This document shows positions 1 to 4,991 of a DNA stretch of 5,485 nt, in pieces. Each line of letters opens with the position of its first letter. Position 1 is the stretch's first letter. The translations under genes and the position numbers were made by a program. Source of the stretch: an uncultured Lachnospiraceae bacterium (GTDB lineage: Bacteria; Bacillota_A; Clostridia; Lachnospirales; Lachnospiraceae); the NCBI GenBank assembly GCA_946630765.1, contig CAMOZF010000139.1, positions 1-5,485 of the forward strand, written 5' to 3'. Below the pieces are notes generated by a model. It did no database searches. It saw nothing but the letters and a program-made list of their open reading frames with translations, and was not told the origin of the DNA.

Positions 1-1011
1 CATTACTACGGCGGCATCAAGAAATATCAGTGGGTAACGCTTCCTCTGGCGCTGTACGGCGTTGTTGTGAAGAAGGACGGCACGGTTGTCGACATCGCGA
101 TCGGCGACAAGGCAGACGATCCGGTACTCTGCATCACCGACCTTCTGCCGCATCTCGGCGCAGATCAGATGAAAAAGGGCGCCGCGAATGTCATCGAGGG
201 CGAGGATCTGAACATCCTGATCGGCAGCTGCCCGCTGGAAGGCGAGGACAAGGAAGCCGTCAAGGCGCAGCTCCTGAAATTCTTCAAGGAACAGTATGAT
301 ATCGAAGAGGATGATTTCCTCTCTGCTGAGATCGAGGTTGTTCCCGCCGGCGCGGCAAGAGACCTCGGCCTGGACCGCTCGATGGTGCTCGGCTACGGCC
401 ATGACGACAGAGTCTGCGCCTATACCTCGCTTCGTGCCATCCTTGAGACCAGGGCGCCGAAGAAGACTTCTGTCTGCCTGCTGACCGACAAGGAAGAGAT
501 CGGTTCCGTCGGTGCGACCGGCGCACAGTCCTTCTTCTTTGAGAATACGGTTGCCGAGCTCCTTGCAGCCATGGGCGAAGAGAGCAATCTTGCGGTTCGC
601 CGCGCGCTTTCCCGTTCCCGGATGCTCAGCTCCGACGTTTCCGCAGGCTTTGACCCGATCTACCCGGGCGTCAACGAAGCCAAGAATACCGCTTATCTCG
701 GACACGGCCTGTGCTTCAACAAGTTCACCGGCGCGCGCGGAAAGAGCGGCAGCAATGACGCGAATGCCGAATATGTCGCAGTTGTCCGCAAGATCATGGA
801 CGACAACAAGGTCTACTGGCAGACCTCTGAACTGGGCAAAGTTGACCAGGGCGGCGGCGGAACCATCGCCTATATCTCCGCGAAGTACGGAATGGAAGTG
901 ATCGACGCCGGCGTTGCGGTACTTTCGATGCACGCACCGTGGGAGGTCATCTCGAAGGCCGATGTTTACGAAGCTGTCAAGGCGTATAAGGCTTTCCTGA
1001 AGGATGCCTGA
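1..1011 (+). CDS. M18 family aminopeptidase (aspartyl-aminopeptidase-like), 3' part
   Basis: The reading frame is open from base 1 to the TGA at 1009-1011, giving 336 residues of a protein whose start lies outside the window. M18 enzymes are usually about 430-470 residues, so roughly 100-130 N-terminal residues, including the first metal-binding His motif, are missing here. The family consists of cytoplasmic, two-metal aminopeptidases that remove N-terminal residues, often acidic ones, from peptides. The first visible residues, HYYGGIKKYQW, are a typical M18 block. Further metal and catalytic motifs follow: GHDDR (about residues 133-137, bridging Asp), DKEEIGS (about 163-169, catalytic Glu and ligand Glu), SSD (Asp about 212) and SMHAPWE (final His ligand about 311). 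All the visible family residues are present, so the enzyme is probably active. The gene ends 8 nt inside the next frame if Maf starts at 1004. Family assignment is firm; substrate preference is not determined. Confidence 0.93.
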   Translation, partial: HYYGGIKKYQWVTLPLALYGVVVKKDGTVVDIAIGDKADDPVLCITDLLPHLGADQMKKGAANVIEGEDLNILIGSCPLEGEDKEAVKAQLLKFFKEQYDIEEDDFLSAEIEVVPAGAARDLGLDRSMVLGYGHDDRVCAYTSLRAILETRAPKKTSVCLLTDKEEIGSVGATGAQSFFFENTVAELLAAMGEESNLAVRRALSRSRMLSSDVSAGFDPIYPGVNEAKNTAYLGHGLCFNKFTGARGKSGSNDANAEYVAVVRKIMDDNKVYWQTSELGKVDQGGGGTIAYISAKYGMEVIDAGVAVLSMHAPWEVISKADVYEAVKAYKAFLKDA

Positions 1012-1684
1012 GCGCATCTCAGTTGATTCGAAATTTATGAATTCTGTGCAGATCATCCTGGCGTCGGGCTCTCCCCGGCGCCGGGAGCTTTTAGAAAAGG
1101 CCGGCCTGCGCTTCCGGATCGTCGTGAGCGCGGCGGATGAGCATTATACCAAAAAGGACCCCGCGGGGATCGTGGAGGAGCTTTCGAGGATCAAGGCGGA
1201 GGCGGTAGAGCGGGAGCTTTTCGGAGACGGAAGTTTCTCAGCGGAAGCGCCGGAGGATGAGACTGTGATCATTGGCGCCGATACCGTCGTTTCTGTCGAC
1301 GGAAGGATCCTCGGAAAACCGAAGGACCGGGCGGACGCTTTCCGGATGATCCGGCGTATTCAGGGAAGGTCCCATGAGGTCTACACCGGCGTCTGTCTGA
1401 TCAGGACCGGGAAGGAGAGGGCTTCACGGCTTCTGAACTTCAGTGAATGTACGAAGGTGCACGTCGTTCCGATGTCAGAGGCGGAGATCCATGCCTACAT
1501 TGACTGCGGGGAATCGATGGACAAAGCCGGCGCCTATGCGATCCAGGGGCAGTTCGGAAAGTATATCGACCGCTTCGACGGGGACTATGAAAATGTGATC
1601 GGTCTTCCGGTTCAGGCGGTGCTTGACGGACTTGAAGAAATCATGAAAGAGGACGGCACGGTCTGTCCTGATGAGAAGGCTTAA
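1004..1684 (+). CDS. maf: Maf family nucleoside triphosphate pyrophosphatase (dTTP/UTP type)
   Basis: Maf proteins hydrolyse non-canonical or surplus nucleoside triphosphates to monophosphate and pyrophosphate in the cytoplasm. The 226-residue product shows the family motifs in order: LASGSPRRREL (19-29, phosphate-binding Arg pair), IGADTVVSVDGRILGKPKD (90-108, catalytic Asp and Lys), GRSHEVYTGV (121-130), DKAGAYAIQG (173-182) and YENVIGLPV (195-203). The AYAIQG block resembles the YhdE/B. subtilis Maf group (dTTP/UTP, modified pyrimidines) more than the YceF group; that substrate call is inference. The protein is longer than the usual 190 or so residues. It has an extra acidic loop at about 72-87, a C-terminal tail after residue 214, and possibly an N-terminal extension. 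The start is uncertain. ATG 1004 overlaps the upstream stop by 8 nt and has GAAGG directly against it, which is too close. ATG 1037 (Met12) matches the usual family start but has no clear ribosome binding site. Translation is probably coupled to the peptidase gene. Confidence 0.93.
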   Translation: MPERISVDSKFMNSVQIILASGSPRRRELLEKAGLRFRIVVSAADEHYTKKDPAGIVEELSRIKAEAVERELFGDGSFSAEAPEDETVIIGADTVVSVDGRILGKPKDRADAFRMIRRIQGRSHEVYTGVCLIRTGKERASRLLNFSECTKVHVVPMSEAEIHAYIDCGESMDKAGAYAIQGQFGKYIDRFDGDYENVIGLPVQAVLDGLEEIMKEDGTVCPDEKA

Positions 1685-1698
1685 AAGGGAGGGCGAGT

Positions 1699-2604
1699 AT
1701 GCGCGCGACAGATCCGGAGGAGATCCGGCGGAATCTTCCGCCGATCGGGGAGAACTACAGTAAATTCGACCGCGGACGGCTGCTTCTTGTCGCGGGCTCC
1801 TACGGAATGGCCGGAGCCTGCGTACTCAGTGCGCGTGCGGCGCTCCGGTCCGGCGTCGGGTATCTCGAGATCTTTCTTCCCGACAGCATCTATGAGGTTG
1901 TCACATCCGCGGTCCCGGAAGCCGTCTGCAGCATTTACCGTGCGGATGACCTGTCGGGGATCCGGAAGAAGCTTTCGGAGAGCGTGAAGAAAGCGGACGC
2001 CGTCGCAGCGGGGCCAGGGCTCGGAACGCTTCGGGAGGTCCTTTTGCCCTGCCTTTACGGGCTTTCAGGGAAAAAGCTTCTTCTCGATGCGGACGCGCTG
2101 AACTGGCTTTCCATGAATACGGCGCTTTCCGGGGACGGAAGCGAACTATCCGCACCGGAATGCGGCTTTTCGTCCCTCTGTATGACGCCGCATTCGGGGG
2201 AAATGGCCCGGCTTCTTCACAAGACGCGCCCTGAGATCGAAAACAGCCGTTTAGAGGCTGTTCGGGCTGCCGCACGGCTGTTTCACGCTTCGGTACTCCT
2301 GAAGGGTCAGAACACGCTGATTTCGGCGCCAGCGCGCGAATGCATGATGAACCCGACAGGAAATGCCGGACTCGGACGCGCAGGCTCCGGGGATACGCTG
2401 ACGGGAATCGCCGGCGCACTGCTTTCGCAGGGCATGGACGGCTATACGGCACTGTACGCTGCGGCCTGGATTCACGGAAGAGCCGGGGATCTGTGCAGGG
2501 AACAGCTCGGGCTTCGCAGCTACCTTCCCTCGGATGTGATTGAGATGCTTCCGCGGGTTTTTTCGGAGCTGGAAGAAAGGAGAACATCTTGGACGACGAA
2601 GTGA
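1699..2604 (+). CDS. nnrD: ADP/ATP-dependent NAD(P)H-hydrate dehydratase
   Basis: This enzyme repairs hydrated NADH and NADPH (NADHX, NADPHX) by nucleotide-driven dehydration; it belongs to the ribokinase-like fold. Motifs in the 301-residue product: GRLLLVAGSYGMAGA (26-40, the family's glycine-rich first block), GPGLG (105-109), LLLDADALN (127-135), TPHSGEMARL (163-172), LLKGQNTLI (200-208), NPTGNAGLGRAGSGDTLTG (218-236, with the catalytic Asp at 232) and the C-terminal HGRAGD (259-264). Only the dehydratase domain is present. The N-terminal epimerase domain (NnrE/YjeF_N) that is fused in many bacteria is absent, so an epimerase must be encoded elsewhere if the full pathway exists. An excellent ribosome binding site, AGGGAGGG at 1686-1693, lies at normal spacing before ATG 1699. 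The gap to maf is 14 nt, and the 3' end overlaps the next gene, indicating an operon. Confidence 0.93.
   Translation: MRATDPEEIRRNLPPIGENYSKFDRGRLLLVAGSYGMAGACVLSARAALRSGVGYLEIFLPDSIYEVVTSAVPEAVCSIYRADDLSGIRKKLSESVKKADAVAAGPGLGTLREVLLPCLYGLSGKKLLLDADALNWLSMNTALSGDGSELSAPECGFSSLCMTPHSGEMARLLHKTRPEIENSRLEAVRAAARLFHASVLLKGQNTLISAPARECMMNPTGNAGLGRAGSGDTLTGIAGALLSQGMDGYTALYAAAWIHGRAGDLCREQLGLRSYLPSDVIEMLPRVFSELEERRTSWTTK
2576..2582 (+). promoter_or_regulatory. Ribosome binding site that favours a TTG start
   Basis: AAAGGAG lies inside the 3' end of the NnrD gene and ends 6 nt before TTG 2589. This is ideal spacing for the TTG and too far (21 nt) from the in-frame ATG at 2604. It is the main reason for choosing the TTG start of the membrane protein gene. 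Confidence 0.6.
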
Positions 2605-3164
2605 TGTCCGCCGGAAAAAAGAAACATTCCGATTCGAAAGGCCGGATTTCTCTCCAGGAGATGACGCTGTTTTCCATGTTCGGCGCGGTGATCTTTGCCA
2701 GTAAGGCCATGATGGCTGCCATTCCGAACGTACATCTAGTGGCCCTGTTCATCATCTCGCTGACCGTCGTGTACCGCGTAAAGGCGCTGTATTCGATCGC
2801 TGTGTATATTCTTCTCGAAGGCGTCTTTTTCGGCTTTACGACCTGGTTCGTGCCGTATCTTTACGTGTGGCCGATCCTATGGGGCGTGACGATGCTGCTG
2901 CCGAAGAAGATGAAAACCGCCGTCGCCGTACCGGTGTATTCGATCATCGGCGGGTTTCACGGGCTCCTGTTCGGCACAATGTTCGCGCCCGTGCACGCGC
3001 TGTTTTTCGGCCTGAATTTCAAAGGAATGCTTGCCTGGATCGTCACCGGCTTTCCGTATGACCTGATCCACGCGGTGAGCAACACGATCATGTGCCTTCT
3101 GGTCGTGCCGCTTTCTTCGGCGCTTCGCCGGATGGAACGTTTTTCCTTCACGCGCTATCAATAA
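2589..3164 (+). CDS. ECF transporter S-component-like integral membrane protein
   Basis: The 191-residue product is a small, very hydrophobic protein with about six membrane helices (approximately residues 24-44, 48-63, 67-84, 86-104, 110-140 and 146-176). It has a charged N-terminus, a KK-rich loop at 105-109 and a basic C-terminus. Size, helix count and residues such as the PNVHL block at 46-50 and the aromatic YLYVW block at 90-94 fit substrate-binding S components of energy-coupling factor transporters, which capture vitamins or related micronutrients. I cannot assign a substrate. No ATPase (EcfA) or EcfT gene is nearby, so it would share an energizing module encoded elsewhere (group II arrangement). 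The TTG start at 2589 overlaps the NnrD gene by 16 nt and has a well-placed AAAGGAG. The alternative ATG at 2604 overlaps the NnrD stop as TGATG, a classic coupling arrangement, and would shorten the protein by five residues. The family call is moderate; membrane location is firm. Confidence 0.75.
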   Translation: MDDEVMSAGKKKHSDSKGRISLQEMTLFSMFGAVIFASKAMMAAIPNVHLVALFIISLTVVYRVKALYSIAVYILLEGVFFGFTTWFVPYLYVWPILWGVTMLLPKKMKTAVAVPVYSIIGGFHGLLFGTMFAPVHALFFGLNFKGMLAWIVTGFPYDLIHAVSNTIMCLLVVPLSSALRRMERFSFTRYQ

Positions 3165-3186
3165 GTCAAAATAACAAAAATGTGTG

Positions 3187-3232
3187 AGGATTTACCGCTT
3201 CAGCGTGTTAAACTGACGAAAATCCTGTTTTT
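3187..3232 (+). terminator. Probable weak intrinsic terminator after the upstream operon
   Basis: AGGATTT (3187-3193) pairs perfectly with AAATCCT (3220-3226). Inside, CG/CG and TCAG (3200-3203)/CTGA (3213-3216) can extend the stem around a 9-nt loop. GTTTTT follows at 3227-3232. The stem has internal mismatches and is AU-rich at its base, so termination would be partial. Its place between the last operon gene and the argG promoter supports the call. Confidence 0.45.
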
Positions 3233-3234
3233 CA

Positions 3235-3262
3235 TTGACAAATGGCCGCATTTCGCTACAAT
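3235..3262 (+). promoter_or_regulatory. Sigma-A type promoter of argG
   Basis: A perfect -35 hexamer TTGACA (3235-3240) is followed after 16 nt by TACAAT (3257-3262), five of six matches to the -10 consensus. Transcription would start at about 3269, giving a leader of about 30 nt. That leader carries GAGGAG (3288-3293), 7 nt before the argG ATG. No convincing ArgR box is visible around it. Confidence 0.8.
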
Positions 3263-3300
3263 AGAAACTGTTAACGCTGCTTTTTACGAGGAGAAAAACC

Positions 3301-4527
3301 ATGAATAAAGAAAACATCAAAAAGGTTGTTCTCGCCTATTCGGGCGGTCTGGACACATCGATCATCATTCCCTGGCTGAAGGAAAACTACAATAACTGCG
3401 AAGTCATTGCGGTTTCCGGAAATGTCGGACAGGCGGACGAGCTGGAAGGCCTGGAGGAAAAGGCCCTGAAGACCGGCGCGAGCAAGCTTTATGTGCTGGA
3501 TCTGACGGACGAATTTGTCAATGACTATATCATTCCGACCATGCAGGCCGGCGCAAAGTACGAGGAGTACCTTCTCGGCACTTCCTTTGCACGCCCGCTG
3601 ATCGCCGAGAAGCTCGCGAAGATCGCCCTCGAGGAAGGCGCGGACGCGATCGCACACGGCTGTACCGGCAAGGGCAATGACCAGGTGCGTTTCGAGCTGG
3701 CGATCAAGTCGGTCGCCCCGAATATGCCGATCATCGCCCCCTGGAGAGAGTGGTCCATTCGTTCCCGCGAGGAGGAGATCGACTATGCGGAAGCGCACAA
3801 TGTACCGCTTCGCATCAACCGCGAGACCAATTACTCCAAGGATAAGAACCTCTGGCATCTTTCCCATGAAGGCCTGGATCTTGAGGATGCCGGCAACGAG
3901 CCGATGTACGAAAAGGAAGGCTTCCTGGAGATGGGCGTGTCTCCGCTGCAGGCGCCGGATGAACCGACCTACATCACGCTTGATTTCGAGCAGGGCGTAC
4001 CGGTTGCCTTAAATGACGAGAAGATGTCCGCAAAGGACATTATCCTGAAGCTGAATGAACTCGGCGGAAAGAACGGCATCGGGCTTCTCGACATCATCGA
4101 GAACCGCCTTGTCGGCATGAAGTGCCGCGGCGTCTACGAGACCCCCGGCGGAGAAATCCTCTATGCCGCGCACAGCTATCTGGAGACGCTGACGCTCGAC
4201 AAGATGACCATGCACAAGAAGCAGGAGCTTTCGATCACCTTCGCAGAGCTCGTCTATAACGGCCAGTGGTTCACCCCGCTTCGCGAGGCGCTGTCGGCCT
4301 TTGTCACCTCCACTCAGAAGCACGTTACCGGCAAGGTTCGCCTGAAGCTCTACAAGGGCAACATCATCAAGGCCGGCGTCTGGTCTGACTGGGCGCTGTA
4401 CTCGGAAGAGCTTGCCACCTTCGGCGAAGACGACGTCTACAACCAGGCTGACTCCGCAGGCTTCATCAACCTCTTCGGCCTTCCGATCAAGGTGCAGGCC
4501 GAGGTCGCGAAACGCAACGAAAAGTAA
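3301..4527 (+). CDS. argG: Argininosuccinate synthase
   Basis: ArgG joins citrulline and aspartate, using ATP, to make argininosuccinate in the cytoplasm; this is the penultimate step of arginine synthesis. The 408-residue product matches the usual family length (about 400-410). Visible motifs: the PP-loop AYSGGLDTS (12-20, ATP binding), [10 protein letters not shown] (93-102), [14 protein letters not shown] (119-132, the strongest signature, binding ATP and substrates) and the [14 protein letters not shown] block (178-191). The start at ATG 3301 is secure: GAGGAG stands 7 nt upstream and the conserved N-terminus begins within ten residues. The gene has its own near-consensus promoter and is separated from the upstream operon by 136 nt. 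A strong terminator lies about 110-180 nt after the stop, so argG is probably transcribed mainly alone, although argH follows in the same direction. Confidence 0.98.
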   Translation: MNKENIKKVVLAYSGGLDTSIIIPWLKENYNNCEVIAVSGNVGQADELEGLEEKALKTGASKLYVLDLTDEFVNDYIIPTMQAGAKYEEYLLGTSFARPLIAEKLAKIALEEGADAIAHGCTGKGNDQVRFELAIKSVAPNMPIIAPWREWSIRSREEEIDYAEAHNVPLRINRETNYSKDKNLWHLSHEGLDLEDAGNEPMYEKEGFLEMGVSPLQAPDEPTYITLDFEQGVPVALNDEKMSAKDIILKLNELGGKNGIGLLDIIENRLVGMKCRGVYETPGGEILYAAHSYLETLTLDKMTMHKKQELSITFAELVYNGQWFTPLREALSAFVTSTQKHVTGKVRLKLYKGNIIKAGVWSDWALYSEELATFGEDDVYNQADSAGFINLFGLPIKVQAEVAKRNEK

Positions 4528-4589
4528 AATAAGGGACCGTCCGGCCCGCCGCGGCAATCGCAAAGGACGACGCTTGCTCTTCCTGGCTG

Positions 4590-4618
4590 ACGCTCCGGGA
4601 AACGATTTTCCGGAGCGT
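4590..4618 (+). other. Strong stem-loop in the left arm, downstream of argG
   Basis: ACGCTCCGGGAAA (4590-4602) pairs with TTTTCCGGAGCGT (4606-4618) around a CGA loop, forming 13 base pairs with one G-U. Only TTT follows, so it is a poor intrinsic terminator by itself. It could protect the argG mRNA 3' end or act as a back-up terminator. The corresponding stretch of the right arm no longer forms a clean hairpin. Confidence 0.6.
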
Positions 4619-4638
4619 TTCGGGGCCCTTCTGCAACT

Positions 4639-4704
4639 CAGAAAATCCGAATCGCAGGATAAAATGTGCGTGAGCGCACATTTTACTACGACTTCGGATT
4701 TTTT
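4639..4704 (+). terminator. Intrinsic terminator of argG
   Basis: The outer stem AAAATCCGAA (4642-4651)/TTCGGATTTT (4693-4702) encloses TCG/CGA pairs and a perfect inner stem AAAATGTGCG (4661-4670)/CGCACATTTT (4675-4684) capped by TGAG. A run of six T (4699-4704) ends the structure. The long stem plus T-run fits a Rho-independent terminator on the plus strand. The minus strand has only four T after the stem, so reverse-direction activity would be weaker. It forms the core of the longer inverted repeat. Confidence 0.75.
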
Positions 4705-4794
4705 GGCAGAATCCCGGAACGCAGGAAAATCTGTTCCCCTCCGCTACTCGCCTGGGAAGAACAAGCGTCCTCTCTTTCCGCTAATACACAGCGG

Positions 4795-4808
4795 CCGGGC
4801 CGGCCCGG
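4795..4808. repeat. Perfect 14-bp GC-only palindrome
   Basis: CCGGGCCGGCCCGG is fully self-complementary and sits at the outer end of the right arm of the inverted repeat. CCGGGC at 4795-4800 could instead pair with GCCCGG at 4814-4819. No function is assigned. Confidence 0.5.
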
Positions 4809-4823
4809 ACGACGCCCGGACCT

Positions 4824-4915
4824 TCTGTCATCCCGAGCGAGGGCGTGGTGCGCGCGAGGGGACCCGCCGCGCAAGCGGTGGGCGTGCGGTCATCGCCCGA
4901 GTCGAGGGATCCCAT
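4824..4915. repeat. Structured GC-rich intergenic repeat-like element
   Basis: It begins TTCTGTCATCCCGAGCG and ends GAGTCGAGGGATCCCAT, resembling from memory a widespread bacterial intergenic element of the form TGTCATCCTGAGCG...GAAGGATC, whose translation gives the familiar spurious peptide CHPERSEG. The plus-strand frame here reads CHPERGRGAREG. Predicted pairing: ATCCC (4830-4834)/GGGAT (4906-4910), GGGCG (4841-4845)/CGCCC (4894-4898), GCGCG (4850-4854)/CGTGC (4883-4887), and a terminal stem CCCGCCGC/GCGGTGGG (4863-4870/4875-4882) with a GCAA tetraloop of the GNRA class. An internal near-direct repeat, GTCATC..CCGAG.CGAGGG, occurs at 4827 and 4889. Family membership needs a database search. 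Confidence 0.5.
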
Positions 4916-4930
4916 CCGTATGGCGAATAA

Positions 4931-4972
4931 GTCATGGGATGTCTTGACATGACACGGATCGTACACTGAATT
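4931..4972 (+). promoter_or_regulatory. Possible argH promoter with overlapping dyad symmetry
   Basis: A perfect TTGACA lies at 4944-4949. No good -10 lies at normal spacing: TGAATT (4967-4972, 17-nt spacer) matches three of six, and the better TACACT (4962-4967) is only 12 nt away. The hexamer sits within ATGTC-TT-GACAT (4939-4950) and GTCATG-N11-CATGAC (4931-4936/4948-4953), a layout that could be an operator. The promoter is tentative. Confidence 0.35.
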
Positions 4973-4991
4973 AAGACAAGGAGTTAAACAT

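Larger units (their letters stand above)
4536..4810. repeat. Long imperfect inverted repeat (about 130-nt arms)
   Basis: The left arm (about 4536-4670) read on the minus strand aligns with the right arm (about 4675-4810) read on the plus strand. The centre is a TGAG tetraloop at 4671-4674. Matching blocks, left versus right: CGCACATTTT (perfect), TTCGGATTTT (perfect, 4642-4651 versus 4693-4702), GCAGAA, GGAAAATC (4604-4611 versus 4724-4731), GGAAGAGCAAGCGTC versus GGAAGAACAAGCGTC (4569-4583 versus 4755-4769) and an outer GGGCCGG block. Small gaps separate the blocks. The pattern indicates an inverted duplication that has since diverged, or a non-coding palindromic repeat. No transposase, clear target-site duplication or convincing gene was seen within it. 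Confidence 0.75.

Noticed and set aside
1030..1048. AT-rich AAATTTATGAATTC segment resembling an ARG box half-palindrome
   Set aside because: It lies at the 5' end of maf inside an operon with no arginine genes downstream until argG, and the symmetry is poor. The restriction-site-like GAATTC explains the palindrome.
1901..2755. Long open frame of 284 codons on the minus strand opposite the NnrD gene
   Set aside because: It lies antisense to a well-supported gene, its translation is rich in Arg, Pro and Ser without family motifs, and it has no ribosome binding site of note. It is a by-product of the GC-rich codon use on the other strand.
3271..3867. Minus-strand open frames opposite argG, including 3271-3867 and 4009-4563
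   Set aside because: Both are antisense to argG codons with no recognisable protein motifs; argG itself is unambiguous.
4536..4810. Insertion sequence
   Set aside because: No transposase frame or motif and no convincing flanking direct duplication could be found. A non-autonomous element remains possible and is reported as a finding instead.
4536..4915. CRISPR array or tRNA/small structured RNA gene in the spacer
   Set aside because: There are no regularly spaced direct repeats with unique spacers, and no cloverleaf with a CCA-compatible acceptor or T-loop sequence. The repeats are inverted or single near-duplicates.
4412..4930. Plus-strand open frame overlapping the argG 3' end and running through the spacer
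   Set aside because: It starts inside argG in another frame, crosses the terminator and both repeat elements, and its translation is low-complexity repeat-derived sequence. No ribosome binding site was seen.
4966..4980. TGAATTAAGA near argH as a possible ArgR site
   Set aside because: Only one TGAAT half-site is present; there is no matching ATTCA half at the expected spacing.
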